From positions 1-64,000 of the forward strand of contig JAPKZB010000073.1 in assembly GCA_026393985.1 (NCBI GenBank): 64,000 nt of DNA, given 5' to 3'. Of this stretch, positions 1-10,538 are shown piece by piece; the stretch's first letter is position 1, and each line of letters starts with the position of its first letter. The position numbers were made by a program, and so were the translations under genes. This DNA is from Acidobacteriota bacterium (GTDB lineage Bacteria > Acidobacteriota > Terriglobia > Bryobacterales > Bryobacteraceae). The notes under the pieces are model-generated. The model saw only the letters and a list, made by a program, of their open reading frames with translations. It made no database searches and was not told the origin of the DNA.

Positions 1-1
1 G

Positions 2-295
2 TACTTCGCGGTGGATTGTCCGGTTTGTGAGCGGGAGGAGAAGGAGTGGGTGAGGGAGCTGCCGGAGTTGCCGGGGAAGGTGGGGGATGAGGGGGCGCGG
101 ATCGCGTTGGGTCGGAAGTTTGGGTGGGATGTTTTGCCGTCAAATAACTATGTGCTGGCGGGGCAGGTGGCGCGGGGGAAGGGTCGGGGGCACGGGGTCG
201 GCTACTGCCAGCGGGGCGGCGCTGGCCTAGCGGAGGAGTTTGATCAGTTGTTGCGGCGGTATTTGCCGAATACGGTGGTGGGGGTGGGGCGGTGA
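2..295 (+). CDS. C-terminal fragment of SpoIID/LytB-domain protein (5' end outside window)
   Basis: Open from window start; motif GRGHGVGYCQRGGAGLAEEFDQLLRRYLPNT matches the conserved SpoIID/LytB C-terminal GHGVGxCQxGA signature. Confidence 0.7.
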   Translation, partial: YFAVDCPVCEREEKEWVRELPELPGKVGDEGARIALGRKFGWDVLPSNNYVLAGQVARGKGRGHGVGYCQRGGAGLAEEFDQLLRRYLPNTVVGVGR

Positions 296-338
296 GGAGG
301 GGTTTTGCGCTGGCTGAGGGCGGGTTAGGATTGTAGAC

Positions 339-557
339 ATGTCGTTAGACGAAATGCCCGACGAAATCGACTTCGGCAAAGCAACGCGCGGCCTTCATCA
401 TATCCCTGCTACGGCATCCGTGTTCTTGCCCGCTTCGATCGAGCGAAGCGTGTGGGAGTATTTTTCGGACAAGGCCGCGCAAAAGGGTGTTAGCCTTTCG
501 CACCTGCTCTCTGACGTTCTGAAGCGCGACATCGAGATCAGCGAGGCGCTGAAATAG
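339..557 (+). CDS. small antitoxin-like/CopG-like hypothetical protein
   Basis: 72 aa, pattern IDFGKATRG...VFLPASIERSVWEYFSDKAAQKGVSLSHLLSDVLKRDIEI resembles the BrnA/CopG-like antitoxin layout. Confidence 0.5.
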   Translation: MSLDEMPDEIDFGKATRGLHHIPATASVFLPASIERSVWEYFSDKAAQKGVSLSHLLSDVLKRDIEISEALK

Positions 558-564
558 CGCGGTG

Positions 565-1782
565 TTAGAGAAGGGTTTTGCGGAGCCAGTCGAGGGACTG
601 GATGACAGCTAGGCTGCGGACGCGGTGGCGGTCTCCGAAGAGTTTTAGCTTGCGGACTTGGACGCCGGTCGGGGTCGCCAGGCCGCAATAGACGAGACCG
701 GCTTGGTCGCCTTCTGCGTAGCCCGTTAAGCTGAGGGCGTAGGTCGCTCTCGTGCGTTCGCGGGCTCCTTGGGCCATGGCTATAGCTACGGGCTCGGAGA
801 CGGCGGTGTGTTCGGCGAGGACGGCGGGGTCGACGCCGAGGAGTTGGGTCTTCATGGCGTTTGTATACGTCTGGAAGCCTCCGACGTAATAGGCGCTGCT
901 GCCGGAGGTTTCGGTGACGCGGGCGCCGAGAAGGCCCGCTGTGAGGCTCTCCGCAGTGGCTAGGGTCGCGCCATGCTTCAGGAGCAGGCGGCCGACGGAC
1001 TCTTCTAACGTCGCTCCGTCGTCCGAGTAGATGCGATCGCCGAGGAGAGCGACGATGGGGTCGGCGACGGCGGCAAGAAGGGCTTCGGCTTCGGGCTCGG
1101 CGTCGGTGCGGGCGCGGAAGTGGATGTGCACGTCGCCGGGGGCGGCGAGGATGGTGGTGACGGGGTTCGTGTATTGGGTGTAAATAGGGGCGATGAGGGC
1201 GTCAAGATCGCTCTCGCCGACGCCGGCGACGCGGTACCAGCGGGTTCGGATGACGGACGGCGGGACGAGTGAACGCAGGCGGGGGAGGATTTGATCCTGC
1301 ACCATGGGCTTGAGTTCGCGGGGCGGGCCGGGGAGGAGGGCGACGAACTTGCCCGGGGCCGGCGCGAGCCAGAGGCCGGGGGCGGTGCCATTGGGGTTGG
1401 GCAGGACCTCGGCGCCGGCGATGACGTTGGCTTGGCGGCGGTTGTTGTCGCGGGGGGGGCGGCCGAATTTGGAGAAACGATCGATGATGGCGTCCCAGAT
1501 TGCGTCGTCGAAATGCTGGGTAAGGCCGAGGGCGGCAGCGCAGGCGTCGCGGGTTACGTCGTCCTCAGTGGGGCCGAGGCCGCCGGTGAGGATGACGAGA
1601 TCGGAACGGGAGAGGGAGGTCCGAATCTGCTCGGTGAGGCTGGAGCGGTCGTCGCCGATGATGGACTTGGCGACGACTTCGATGCCGAGGTCGTTGAGAT
1701 GCTGGGTGAGATAGAGCGAGTTCGTATCGACCTTACCGGGGGTAAGGAGCTCGCTGCCTACGGCTATGATTTCGGCGTTCAT
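565..1782 (-). CDS. cinA: CinA family competence/damage-inducible protein
   Basis: MNAEIIAVGSELLTPGKVDTNSLYLTQHLNDLGIEV; ILTGGLGPTEDDVTRD; C-terminal CinA amidase domain ATAESLTAGLLGARVTETSGSS. Confidence 0.95.
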   Translation of the reverse strand: MNAEIIAVGSELLTPGKVDTNSLYLTQHLNDLGIEVVAKSIIGDDRSSLTEQIRTSLSRSDLVILTGGLGPTEDDVTRDACAAALGLTQHFDDAIWDAIIDRFSKFGRPPRDNNRRQANVIAGAEVLPNPNGTAPGLWLAPAPGKFVALLPGPPRELKPMVQDQILPRLRSLVPPSVIRTRWYRVAGVGESDLDALIAPIYTQYTNPVTTILAAPGDVHIHFRARTDAEPEAEALLAAVADPIVALLGDRIYSDDGATLEESVGRLLLKHGATLATAESLTAGLLGARVTETSGSSAYYVGGFQTYTNAMKTQLLGVDPAVLAEHTAVSEPVAIAMAQGARERTRATYALSLTGYAEGDQAGLVYCGLATPTGVQVRKLKLFGDRHRVRSLAVIQSLDWLRKTLL

Positions 1783-1787
1783 GGTTT

Positions 1788-2813
1788 CTAGGAAAGAATC
1801 TGCGGAGGGATACCGACTTCGAGGCGGTAGATGGAGTTGGTGGTGGAGACGATCATGGCTCCTGTGGGGGTGAAGGCGAGGCCGACGATGCCGGGTCCGC
1901 TGACGAAGAGGCTGGCTTCGCGATCGGGGGTGATACGGACGACGCCGCGGCGGCCGGCGTGAGAGGCGGCGACGTAGAGGTTGCCGAGGATGTCAAAGGC
2001 GAGGCCTTGGGGTCGGCCGAGGCCGCGGAAGTACACTTCGACTTCGCCTTCACGGGAGACGCGGTGGACGCAGTCGTAACTGGAGGTGGTGGGGCCGGTG
2101 ACGTAGAGGTAGCCTTCGGGGCCGAAGGCGAGGTGGTAGGCGGAGATGGAGGGTTCGATCGTCGCGAAGACGTATATTTGGCGGTCGCGGGAGATTTTGA
2201 AAATGGTGCCGGAGCGGTCACCGACGTAGAGGTTTTCATCCTCATCGAAGGCGAGTCCGGTGGCGACGCCCATGCCTTCGACGTAGATGGACATTTCGCC
2301 GCGGGGGGAGGCTTCGTAGACGGTGCCGTCGTTGCGGGAGGAGATGTAGAGAATGCCGTCGCTATCGAAGGCGAGGGCGGTGGCGTTCATGATGTCGCTG
2401 AGGAAGGGCTTGGCGCCTTCGGCGGAATCGATGCGGTAGACGCTGACGGGGGAGCGCTGGCCGCGGGTGCCGGAGAAGGTGGTAAAAATTTGGCCGAAGC
2501 TATCGACGGCGGGGCTGGAGACGGGATGGAGGCCTTCGGCGAGGGAGATGCCGATGTCGCAGAACCAGGCGGGGCTGGTGCGGGCGCCGCTAGAGATGGT
2601 GAGTTCGCCGGAGGCGTGTTCCGGCACGCGGGCGATGACGAGAGAATCGGAGCCGACGACGATGGGGGCGGATTGTTCGCCGAGCATGACGCGGGGGCGG
2701 GAGTCTTTGGCGAAGCCTTTGCCGCGGATGCGGAGTTCGCCGCCGGGGATGGCGGCTTCGGGGGAGACCTGGGAGATCATCGGGGACGGGGCAACGATTT
2801 TGCGGGGGGGCAT
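1788..2813 (-). CDS. IPT/TIG domain plus NHL/SMP-30-like beta-propeller protein
   Basis: N-terminal IPT-like PGGELRIRGKGF, then repeated LAFDxxGxLYVAxxxxGxxxxI blades. Confidence 0.8.
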   Translation of the reverse strand: MPPRKIVAPSPMISQVSPEAAIPGGELRIRGKGFAKDSRPRVMLGEQSAPIVVGSDSLVIARVPEHASGELTISSGARTSPAWFCDIGISLAEGLHPVSSPAVDSFGQIFTTFSGTRGQRSPVSVYRIDSAEGAKPFLSDIMNATALAFDSDGILYISSRNDGTVYEASPRGEMSIYVEGMGVATGLAFDEDENLYVGDRSGTIFKISRDRQIYVFATIEPSISAYHLAFGPEGYLYVTGPTTSSYDCVHRVSREGEVEVYFRGLGRPQGLAFDILGNLYVAASHAGRRGVVRITPDREASLFVSGPGIVGLAFTPTGAMIVSTTNSIYRLEVGIPPQILS

Positions 2814-2832
2814 GGTGGTAAGCGAAGGACTC

Positions 2833-3282
2833 CTAATAAAGATTGTTCCATCCTGCCACCCGCATCACAACCGCACCGTAAATTCCGGCGAGGACATCGT
2901 CGAAGACGATGCCGTAACCGGCGGGCAGTTTTTCGACGCGGCGGATGGGCCAGGGCTTGGTGATATCGAACAGACGGAAGAGCACGAAGGCGAGGAGCCA
3001 GGCTTGCCAAGTACGGGTGTGGACAGCGGCGGCGAGGGTGATCCACTGGCCGAGCACTTCATCGATGACGACGTCCTGGGGGTCTTTTTTCCCTGTGATT
3101 TGGGAATGGACGGTGGAGGCCCAGATACCGGGGATGAGGAAGATGGCGGTGAGAATCCAGGGCGAGACGGGGACGAGGTAGGCAACGAGGAGGCCGCCGA
3201 GCGCGCCGGCGGTGCCGGGCGCTTTGGGGACGCGGCCGCAGCCGAAGAAAGTCGCCAGCGCACTAGCGATTTGATTCTTCAT
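2833..3282 (-). CDS. pgpA: phosphatidylglycerophosphatase A
   Basis: [64 protein letters not shown]: PgpA signatures. Confidence 0.95.
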   Translation of the reverse strand: MKNQIASALATFFGCGRVPKAPGTAGALGGLLVAYLVPVSPWILTAIFLIPGIWASTVHSQITGKKDPQDVVIDEVLGQWITLAAAVHTRTWQAWLLAFVLFRLFDITKPWPIRRVEKLPAGYGIVFDDVLAGIYGAVVMRVAGWNNLY

Positions 3283-3445
3283 CGGGTATATCGAGATCGG
3301 CGAGTTCGTGGAGGCTGAGTGGCGTGGAGATCACGTATTTTTCTTCGGCCCAGTTGGCGAGGTCGATCATCTTGCAGCGTTCGCTGCAGAAGGGCATGAA
3401 GGGCTCGCCGAAGGAGACAGGCTTCTTGCAAATGGGACACTTCAT
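3263..3445 (-). CDS. yacG: DNA gyrase inhibitor YacG-like zinc-binding protein
   Basis: CPICKKPV...[22 protein letters not shown]. Confidence 0.9.
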   Translation of the reverse strand: MKCPICKKPVSFGEPFMPFCSERCKMIDLANWAEEKYVISTPLSLHELADLDIPDEESNR

Positions 3446-3450
3446 ATTCT

Positions 3451-4860
3451 TTATCGATGGGGGAGAACGTTGGGAGTCGAGTGCGGCGCCAGGATTGGGA
3501 AGTGATGATGGGCCGAGAGGACGGGGGCTCCGAAGTCGATGAGGTTGCCGACGAGGTCGTAGTCGTGGGCTTCGGTGACGCGGAGGCGGCGGATTTGGCC
3601 GGGGGCGAGGACGCCGTCGCCGGGGTCGGAGATATAGCAGACGCCGTCGATTTCGGGGGCTTGCGTGGAGAGGCGGGCTTGCCAGAGGAGGTCCGATTCC
3701 GAGGACGGGCCTTCGACGAGGACGCTCATTTCCTTGCCGATGAGGCCTTGGTTCGCCTTCTTGCTGATCTTGCGTTGGATGGCCATGAGGCGGCGCTTGC
3801 GGTTGTAGATGGTCTTGGCGTCGACCTTTTGATCGAGGTGATAGCTGGCGCTGGTTTCGACGTCGGAGTAGGAGAAGACGCCGAGACGGTCGAACTGGGC
3901 GGTTTGGACGAACTGGCAGAGCTCTTCGAAATCGGCGTCGGTTTCGCCGGGGAAGCCGACGATCATGGAGGTTCGGACGGCGACACCGGGAATCGTCGAG
4001 CGCATGTTTTCGAGGAGCTTGAGGAACGAGTCTCCGTGTTGGCCGCGCTTCATGCGTTTGAGGACGTTGCGGGAGGCGTGTTGGAGGGGGATGTCGATGT
4101 ACTTAACGAGCGACTGGTGAGCGGCGATGGTTTCGAGGAGGATGGGTGTGACGCGGTTGGGATAGGCGTAGAGAAAACGAACCCATTTTTCATGAGGTGT
4201 TTCGATTTCGGCGAGGCGGGCGAGGAGGGTGGCGAGGCCGTTTTTGAGGCCGAGATCTTCGCCGTAGCTGGTGACGTCCTGGCCGATGAGGTTGATTTCG
4301 CGGACGCCGTCATCGAACAGGCGGCGGGCTTCGAGGATGACGCCTTCAAAGCGGCGGCTGCGGAACTGGCCGCGGAACTGGGGGATGATGCAGAAGGTGC
4401 AGGGGTGGTCGCAGCCTTCGGCGATTTTGATATAGGCGTGGTGCTTGGGGGTGGTGCGGACGCGGGGGGAGCCTTCGTGATAGAGGAAGGGGGAGACGGG
4501 GTGGGCGGCCGGTTCGAGGCCTTCGCAGAGGGCGGCGATGTTGGCGAGTTCGTTGGTGCCGATGACGGCGTCGACTTCGGGCATGTTGGCGACGATGTCG
4601 GCGCGATGGCGTTCGACGAGGCAGCCGGCGACGATGAGGCGCTGGGCGCGGCCGGTTTCCTTGTACTGGGCCATTTCGAGGATGGTGTCGATGGACTCTT
4701 TTTTAGCCGGGTCGATGAAGGAGCAGGTGTTGACGACGATGACGTCGGCCTCGTCGGGGTGAGGGGTCAGTTCGTGCCCTTTCGAGACGAGATCTCCCAT
4801 CATGACTTCTGAGTCGACGAGGTTTTTGGGGCAGCCGAGACTAACGAAACCAATTTTCAA
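3451..4860 (-). CDS. rimO: ribosomal protein S12 methylthiotransferase RimO
   Basis: [22 protein letters not shown]; radical [28 protein letters not shown]. Confidence 0.95.
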   Translation of the reverse strand: MKIGFVSLGCPKNLVDSEVMMGDLVSKGHELTPHPDEADVIVVNTCSFIDPAKKESIDTILEMAQYKETGRAQRLIVAGCLVERHRADIVANMPEVDAVIGTNELANIAALCEGLEPAAHPVSPFLYHEGSPRVRTTPKHHAYIKIAEGCDHPCTFCIIPQFRGQFRSRRFEGVILEARRLFDDGVREINLIGQDVTSYGEDLGLKNGLATLLARLAEIETPHEKWVRFLYAYPNRVTPILLETIAAHQSLVKYIDIPLQHASRNVLKRMKRGQHGDSFLKLLENMRSTIPGVAVRTSMIVGFPGETDADFEELCQFVQTAQFDRLGVFSYSDVETSASYHLDQKVDAKTIYNRKRRLMAIQRKISKKANQGLIGKEMSVLVEGPSSESDLLWQARLSTQAPEIDGVCYISDPGDGVLAPGQIRRLRVTEAHDYDLVGNLIDFGAPVLSAHHHFPILAPHSTPNVLPHR

Positions 4861-4914
4861 GGTGACTTTCAGTTTACCATTGGGGCCGTTTGGCTTTTGC
4901 GCCGGGGGCTGCGG

Positions 4915-5988
4915 CTATCCTACCTCTTCGTTGGCGCGGCGGAGGAGTCCGCGCATCGACGCGATACAGTAGGCGACGCCGGCGCGGCGCATGCCTTGGT
5001 CGCCGGCGAACTCGGGGACGTGATCGGGGACGATGATGCCGTTGAAGCGGACCTGCCGGAGGGCCTTCATCACCTGGTACATATCGACGTAGCCGTCATC
5101 GGGGAAGGTTTCAACGAAGCGGGGCAGGGGACTCGAGACGTTGCGGAAATGGACGTCGAGGATCTTGCCCCGGCGGCCGTAGTCGGCGATCATGGCGAAG
5201 ATATCCTTGCCCATGCGATTGCCGCCCTCCATCCACGTGCCAACGCAGAAGGTGAGGCCCCAGGCCGGGGAGTTGCCGGCGATGCGTTCGGCGCGGGCGT
5301 AGCCGTCGGCGTGGACGAAGATTTTGGCGACGCCGTTCATTTTCGCCAGTGGCGGGTCGTCGGGGTGGAGGGCGAGCTTGACGCCGGCCTTTTCGGCAAC
5401 CGGGAGCACGGCCTTCATGAAGTAGGTGTAGGTGGCCCAGATCTCTTCGGCGGGGTACTCGCGGTCGAAGGCGGGTTTTTCGATTTTGGCGCGGAAGTCG
5501 GGTTCCGAAAACTCGCGGGCGCGGTAGCCGCGGGGGGAGTTGACGAGGGCGGTGGTGTAGGTGTTGGCGGGGTGCCAGTCGTAGTCGGCGACGGGGATGC
5601 GGAGGCGGCCGCAGTTGGTGAGAAAGCGGCAGTATTTTTCGATGAACTCGTCGCGGCGTCCGCGGCCAAGCTGGACGTCGAGTTCGCGGTAGTTATAGTC
5701 GACGGCGGAGTAGATTTCCATGTGGAAGCGGCGGAGGCGCTCCTGGGTGGCTTTCATGAAGTCGAAGGAGGCGTCGGCGCCAAACTCGATGCGGGCCCAG
5801 CGGATGCCGAGCTGCTGGAGGAAGAGCAGGTCGTCGTCGGAGAGGCTGCGGATCGGCATGCGATGCGACAGCTTGGTGTTGGCCGGGTCGTACTCGTCAA
5901 TCTTCCGGCCGGGGCCGCGCTGGTTTGGCAGTTGCGCGTGGAGAGCGGCGGCGGAGGCGGTGAGGGCGAACAGGCGACGGGTAAGCAT
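4915..5988 (-). CDS. mannonate dehydratase/UxuA-like TIM-barrel protein with N-terminal signal
   Basis: signal-like N-terminus; LALHPDDPPL, LTFCVGTWMEGG, DVHFRNV, GIIVPDHVPE motifs. Confidence 0.8.
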   Translation of the reverse strand: MLTRRLFALTASAAALHAQLPNQRGPGRKIDEYDPANTKLSHRMPIRSLSDDDLLFLQQLGIRWARIEFGADASFDFMKATQERLRRFHMEIYSAVDYNYRELDVQLGRGRRDEFIEKYCRFLTNCGRLRIPVADYDWHPANTYTTALVNSPRGYRAREFSEPDFRAKIEKPAFDREYPAEEIWATYTYFMKAVLPVAEKAGVKLALHPDDPPLAKMNGVAKIFVHADGYARAERIAGNSPAWGLTFCVGTWMEGGNRMGKDIFAMIADYGRRGKILDVHFRNVSSPLPRFVETFPDDGYVDMYQVMKALRQVRFNGIIVPDHVPEFAGDQGMRRAGVAYCIASMRGLLRRANEEVG

Positions 5989-6019
5989 CGCGGGGATTGT
6001 ATCACCCGTCGTGGCGGGG

Positions 6020-8902
6020 TCAGCGGCGGATGGTGATGGTGATCGGGTCGCTTTGTTCCGCGCGGCTGAGGCTGCGGACCTGGAGCACGGCGGGACCGGG
6101 CTGCAGGGTTTCCGGGATCTGGGCGGAGATCTGGCCGTCGGCGGTTTGAATCAGCGGCAGCGGCAGTTCGTTGATGACGATGCAGGAGCCGCCGAGGACG
6201 GTGGGAGCAGGGATGGTATCGGCGACGGCGGGGGTTGCGAGGCGGGAGCCATTGACGGTGATGAAGGAGCCGGGGCGGAAGTTCTGCGTGCCGTCGGTGG
6301 AGTTGACGACGCCGCGGGTACCGGTGGTGATGACCGGGCGCGGCGCGGTGCCGGTGGTGTAGACCGGAATGACGCTCAAGCCGCTGACGCCGATGCTGTA
6401 GGCGTTGCCCTGGCTATCGACGACCAACTGGCGCGGGGGGACGTTCACGCGGGCGGCGCCGAAGACGCTGAAGGTGGGGTTTTCGGGGGCGATCGCGATG
6501 ACGGTTTCTGCACCGGTTTCGATGTTGACGAGTTCGATGGTGGGGCGGGCGTCGTCGCGGGTGACGCTGGTGAGGTTCTGGCGCACGGGGGTGGTCATGC
6601 GGAGGAAGCGTTTTTCGTCGAGGGGATAGACGCTGGCGACGTTGCGCTGGCCGTTGGAGACGATGGTCTGGGTGGGCGGCTGGCCGGGGGCGGGTGGCGG
6701 GCCGAACTGAGTTACACCCGGGCGTTCGCTGCCACCGACGACAGCGAGCGAGGGGCTGAGGATGAGGCCGTTGGCGAGGAAGTACGCGCCGTTGCCGGAG
6801 CCGGCAAGGGGGCCGAAGTAGCTGACGGGGGCCTGGTCGTAGAGCTGGCGGCTGGCGGTGTAGGTGTCGGCGAGGGCGTCGTAGAGATAAGCGTTCGAGT
6901 TGCCCGCCATGGTGAGGATGGATTCCCCGTTGGCGGTGGCGACCATGGAGATGGGGCCGGGTACGGTGACCGGGGTCACGTTGTTGGCCGGGCGGGGGGC
7001 GGCCTGGTTACCAATGACGCGCCAGAAGCTTCCATTCGACATCATGAACTGCAGGCCGGAGACGCCGTAGGCGAGGGCGAGCGGGCGCACAGCGTTCTGA
7101 GCGCCGACGCGGGGAATGGGCGGGAATTCAATTTTGTTCAACTGCTTGCGGTTTTCGAGGTCGATGACCGTAATCGATTCGCCGCCCGAATCGCCAACGT
7201 AGAGGGTGCTACCGTCGGGAGTCATGGCCATGGAGTGGGGCAGTTGCCCTACTTCGATGGGATCGAGCAGTTTTTGGCGGCGGGTATCGAAGACTTCGAC
7301 GCGATTGAAGCCGGAGTTGGAGATGTAGAGGCGTCCGCGGGGTTCATCGAGGATCATGTCCCAGAGGCCTTCGCCATTGTTGAGTGCGACGGGGATGGGG
7401 TAAATGACGCCGCGTTGATCGCGGACGCGGTAATTCATGTACACCCGGATCGTGTTGGGGAAGTTGATGGCGTCGTTCGAGGCGACATTCACGTTGAGGG
7501 CCGTTCCGCCCCCGCCCGCCGCGGCGGTGAACAGATTGGTGCCGGGCTGGCGGACGACGCCGCTGCGTCCGGGGTCCATGGTCATGGTGATCGTGGACGG
7601 CGCGAGGCCGCTTGAGACCTGCATGATCAGGGCGGTGGTGGTGTTGGGAATGCTATAGCTCAATCGGCCTTTTCCGAGATTGGTCATTCGCACGGTGGCG
7701 CGGGCCGCGCCTTTGTTGCACTCGTCGTTAGCGAGAAAGACCTGCGTCGTTTCGGGGTTGAGAATCGGGTAGTCGTAGATGGTCGAGACGGGCAGGTAGA
7801 GCAGCCCGGATTCGCTCAGCGCCCAGATGTCGTCTCCGCTTGTGGTCGAAACCATCTGGCCGAGGATGGACTCGCGGAGCTTGAGGCCGAGCCGGACGCC
7901 CAGGTTGGTCGCATTGGTGATGTAGAGGACGTTCGAGACCGGCCGGGCTGTTGTGGCCGCCGTATTGAAGGCGCTGTAGATGGTGTCGCCGGCGCGGTTG
8001 AAGGCGCTGCCACCGAGGTTGCGCTGGATGTTGAAGCCGGGGTTGAAGCCGGCGCCGACGAAGAAGGGGAGATTGGCGGTGCTCATCTGGCCGATGACGG
8101 CCAGTGTTGCGGTGTCATAGAGGGTGGATCCGGCCATGAAGCGGCTGCCATCGGGGGCCATGGAGAGGATAGTGGACTGGCCGGTCACGGTGCGGCTCTT
8201 GACGACCGTGCCGGAGGCGACCTCGTAGACGAAGAGGGTGGTTTGGGCCGCATTGGTCGTCTGGTTGATGGCGACCATGCCGATGAGGAAGCTGCCGCCG
8301 GGGGTCGGGAGGAGCCGGCCGGGGAAGGCGGTGGCCGGGCGGCCGGCGAAGACGGCGGGCAGAGGATTGGGGGTGGTGATGGCGGGGGGGAAGGGAACCG
8401 AGTAGATTTGCTGGCCCGACTGCTGGGTGCGGTCGAAGAGAAGGAGGGTGTTAAGGGCGTTGTTCGTGCCGGTGCCCTGGGTGGTGATGAGGGCGCGGCC
8501 ATCGACGCCGACGGCGACGCCTTCGGGCCGGGCCGGGAGGGAGACGGTGTTGATGACGCTTTGGGTGCCGAGGTCAATGACGGAGAGGGAGGCGCTTTGG
8601 GTGTTGGTGACGTACAGGAAATTGTTGTCGGGCGAGATGGCAGCGGTGAGCGGGAACTGGCCGACGCTAATGCGGCTGGTAATGCGCTTGTCCGCGGTCG
8701 AGAAGACGTCGATGCGGTTCGCCGAGGAGTTGACGAGATAGAGCTTGCCGCGGATTTCGTCAAGGATGACATCGGAGGGGGTGCCGCCGAGGCTGTAGAC
8801 GGTGCCGAAGGTGGCTCCGGTGTTCTGCGCAAGGAGCGCGGCAGAGGCCAGAAGGAGGAGGACCGAACAGCGGGCGAGGACCGATTGCAGGAGCATAAGC
8901 AA
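6020..8902 (-). CDS. secreted YVTN-type beta-propeller protein with TIGR03437-like C-terminal domain
   Basis: signal peptide; repeated blades (AMTPDGSTLYVGDSGGESITVIDLENRK); C-terminus VNGSRLA...VLGGSCIVINELPLPLIQTADGQISAQIPETLQPGPAVLQV. Confidence 0.85.
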   Translation of the reverse strand: MLMLLQSVLARCSVLLLLASAALLAQNTGATFGTVYSLGGTPSDVILDEIRGKLYLVNSSANRIDVFSTADKRITSRISVGQFPLTAAISPDNNFLYVTNTQSASLSVIDLGTQSVINTVSLPARPEGVAVGVDGRALITTQGTGTNNALNTLLLFDRTQQSGQQIYSVPFPPAITTPNPLPAVFAGRPATAFPGRLLPTPGGSFLIGMVAINQTTNAAQTTLFVYEVASGTVVKSRTVTGQSTILSMAPDGSRFMAGSTLYDTATLAVIGQMSTANLPFFVGAGFNPGFNIQRNLGGSAFNRAGDTIYSAFNTAATTARPVSNVLYITNATNLGVRLGLKLRESILGQMVSTTSGDDIWALSESGLLYLPVSTIYDYPILNPETTQVFLANDECNKGAARATVRMTNLGKGRLSYSIPNTTTALIMQVSSGLAPSTITMTMDPGRSGVVRQPGTNLFTAAAGGGGTALNVNVASNDAINFPNTIRVYMNYRVRDQRGVIYPIPVALNNGEGLWDMILDEPRGRLYISNSGFNRVEVFDTRRQKLLDPIEVGQLPHSMAMTPDGSTLYVGDSGGESITVIDLENRKQLNKIEFPPIPRVGAQNAVRPLALAYGVSGLQFMMSNGSFWRVIGNQAAPRPANNVTPVTVPGPISMVATANGESILTMAGNSNAYLYDALADTYTASRQLYDQAPVSYFGPLAGSGNGAYFLANGLILSPSLAVVGGSERPGVTQFGPPPAPGQPPTQTIVSNGQRNVASVYPLDEKRFLRMTTPVRQNLTSVTRDDARPTIELVNIETGAETVIAIAPENPTFSVFGAARVNVPPRQLVVDSQGNAYSIGVSGLSVIPVYTTGTAPRPVITTGTRGVVNSTDGTQNFRPGSFITVNGSRLATPAVADTIPAPTVLGGSCIVINELPLPLIQTADGQISAQIPETLQPGPAVLQVRSLSRAEQSDPITITIRR

Positions 8903-8944
8903 GTTCGCTAGTCTAACCCATTAGCATCGCAAAAGTTTCCGTGT

Positions 8945-9361
8945 TTGGCGCAACATCTTGCCGCCAGCCGGGTTCAAGAGGGACATCGCATCGTGACCGT
9001 CAAATTGTCAGTGAGAAATGTGACCCGGGGGACGCTGGTAGCCTCTGAGGCGGATATCGCTGATACGAGCGTGAAACGGCGTGCCGGGTTGCTATCCCGG
9101 ACGGGCCTCGAGCCCGGCGAGGGGTTATGGATTGTCCCCTGTGAGGGCGTCCATACGTTTGCGATGAAGTTTCCGATTGACGTGGTGTATTTGAACAAGA
9201 CCCGGAAGGTGCTGAAGATTCGCGACCGGATGAAGAAGAGCCGCATCTCGTTCTGCCTGACGGCGCATTCGGTGCTCGAGTTGCCGGCGGGCCAAGCGGC
9301 CGAGACCGGCACGGTGGTTGGCGACCAACTGGAGTTCGAAAAGCGGCAGGTGACGCCATGA
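8945..9361 (+). CDS. DUF192 family protein
   Basis: KRRAGLLSRTGLEPGEGLWIVPCEGVHTFAMKFPIDVVYLNK; start codon uncertain. Confidence 0.85.
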   Translation: MAQHLAASRVQEGHRIVTVKLSVRNVTRGTLVASEADIADTSVKRRAGLLSRTGLEPGEGLWIVPCEGVHTFAMKFPIDVVYLNKTRKVLKIRDRMKKSRISFCLTAHSVLELPAGQAAETGTVVGDQLEFEKRQVTP

Positions 9362-10317
9362 GAGCGGTTTTTTTCCTCGTGACGGCCTTGGGCGCGATGA
9401 GTTGCGCCCGGCAGCAGCAAGCCGTCCGCGCGTCCCGGCCAGCGTTGCCAGCGATGATGCGGCAGCAGGTGTTGAATGCGGTGAATGCCGGCGATGGCAA
9501 CATTCGTGTGCGGCGTCTTCGCGAGCGGGTGGCCGCCGAGCCATCGAACGTTACCGTGCGTCTGGAACTGGCGGCCGAGTATGGCGCCATGGGCTATCCG
9601 GATCTCGAATTGGAGCACTGCCGGATTGCCGTCGAACGCTTCCCGGCATCGGCGGCCGCCGTGGACCGTCTGGCGAGAACTCTCCGGCGGGCTGTCGTGC
9701 CCGAACAGGCCGCGACGGTTCTGACCGGGATCGTGGCCCAGCAGGCCAAACCTACTGCGGAAACGTTAGCCTGGGCCGGCATTCTGCTGGACGAAGCGGA
9801 ACGGTACAGAGAAGGCGAGGCGATGCACCGGCGCGCGATCTCGCTTGAGGCGCGCCGCGATTACTTGCACAACAATCTTGGCTATAACCTGCTTTTGCAG
9901 GAGCGGTATCCTGAGGCCGCGGCGGCATTCCGCCAGGCTCTGGCGCTGAACAGCACCTCGATGATTGCGCGGAACAACCTGGGCCGGACCTTGATCCAGA
10001 TGAGCCCGGCCGATGCCATCGCGCAATTTCAGCGGGCGGGTGACCCGGCGGTGGCGCAGAACAATGTAGCCGCGGCGCTGTATGAAAAAGGCGATGTGGC
10101 CGGGGCACGGAAGGCGCTCGAGGCCGCCCTCGAATACCGCCGCGATCTGCCGCAAATTCTTGAAAACCTGCGGCTGGTGGCCGCCGACGATGGCAAGCCG
10201 ATCGTGATGCCGCCGCCGCGCCCCGGCTTGTGGCAGAGCGTGAGCCACGCATTGAAAGTAGCGTTCGGCACCCCGGACGTGCGACAACAGACAGGGACGG
10301 CGGAAGCTGCCCGCTAA
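9358..10317 (+). CDS. TPR-repeat lipoprotein (TadD-like candidate)
   Basis: ATGA overlap with upstream gene; lipobox-like MSCARQQ; TPR blocks such as LHNNLGYNLLLQERYPEAAAAFRQALALNSTS; directly upstream of flp. Confidence 0.75.
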   Translation: MRAVFFLVTALGAMSCARQQQAVRASRPALPAMMRQQVLNAVNAGDGNIRVRRLRERVAAEPSNVTVRLELAAEYGAMGYPDLELEHCRIAVERFPASAAAVDRLARTLRRAVVPEQAATVLTGIVAQQAKPTAETLAWAGILLDEAERYREGEAMHRRAISLEARRDYLHNNLGYNLLLQERYPEAAAAFRQALALNSTSMIARNNLGRTLIQMSPADAIAQFQRAGDPAVAQNNVAAALYEKGDVAGARKALEAALEYRRDLPQILENLRLVAADDGKPIVMPPPRPGLWQSVSHALKVAFGTPDVRQQTGTAEAAR

Positions 10318-10337
10318 GTGGAGTTACAGGAGTTCCC

Positions 10338-10526
10338 ATGATCAAACAGATTTTGCTTCGGCTTTGGAAAGAGGAAGACGGCCAGGACCTCGTCGAGTAC
10401 GCGCTGATTGTGGCCGCGGTGGGCTTGGCGCTGATCACCACGGTGAACCAGCTTTCCACCGCCGTCGTCAGCCTTTACTCGTCGATTACCCAGGGCTTGA
10501 CCTCGATCGGCGCCACCGGTCAGTAA
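10338..10526 (+). CDS. flp: Flp/Fap-type pilin
   Basis: MIKQILLRLWKEEDGQDLVEYALIVAAVGLALITTV: type IVb prepilin G/xxxxEY motif; ATG at 10338 inside longer ORF; starts a Tad locus. Confidence 0.9.
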   Translation: MIKQILLRLWKEEDGQDLVEYALIVAAVGLALITTVNQLSTAVVSLYSSITQGLTSIGATGQ

Positions 10527-10538
10527 ATCGCGATCTTC

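Noticed and set aside
5720-7615. 631-aa plus-strand ORF opposite the mannonate-dehydratase-like and YVTN genes
   Set aside because: Gly/Ala/Asp/Val-rich shadow ORF of a high-GC antisense frame; the opposite-strand proteins have clear family motifs.
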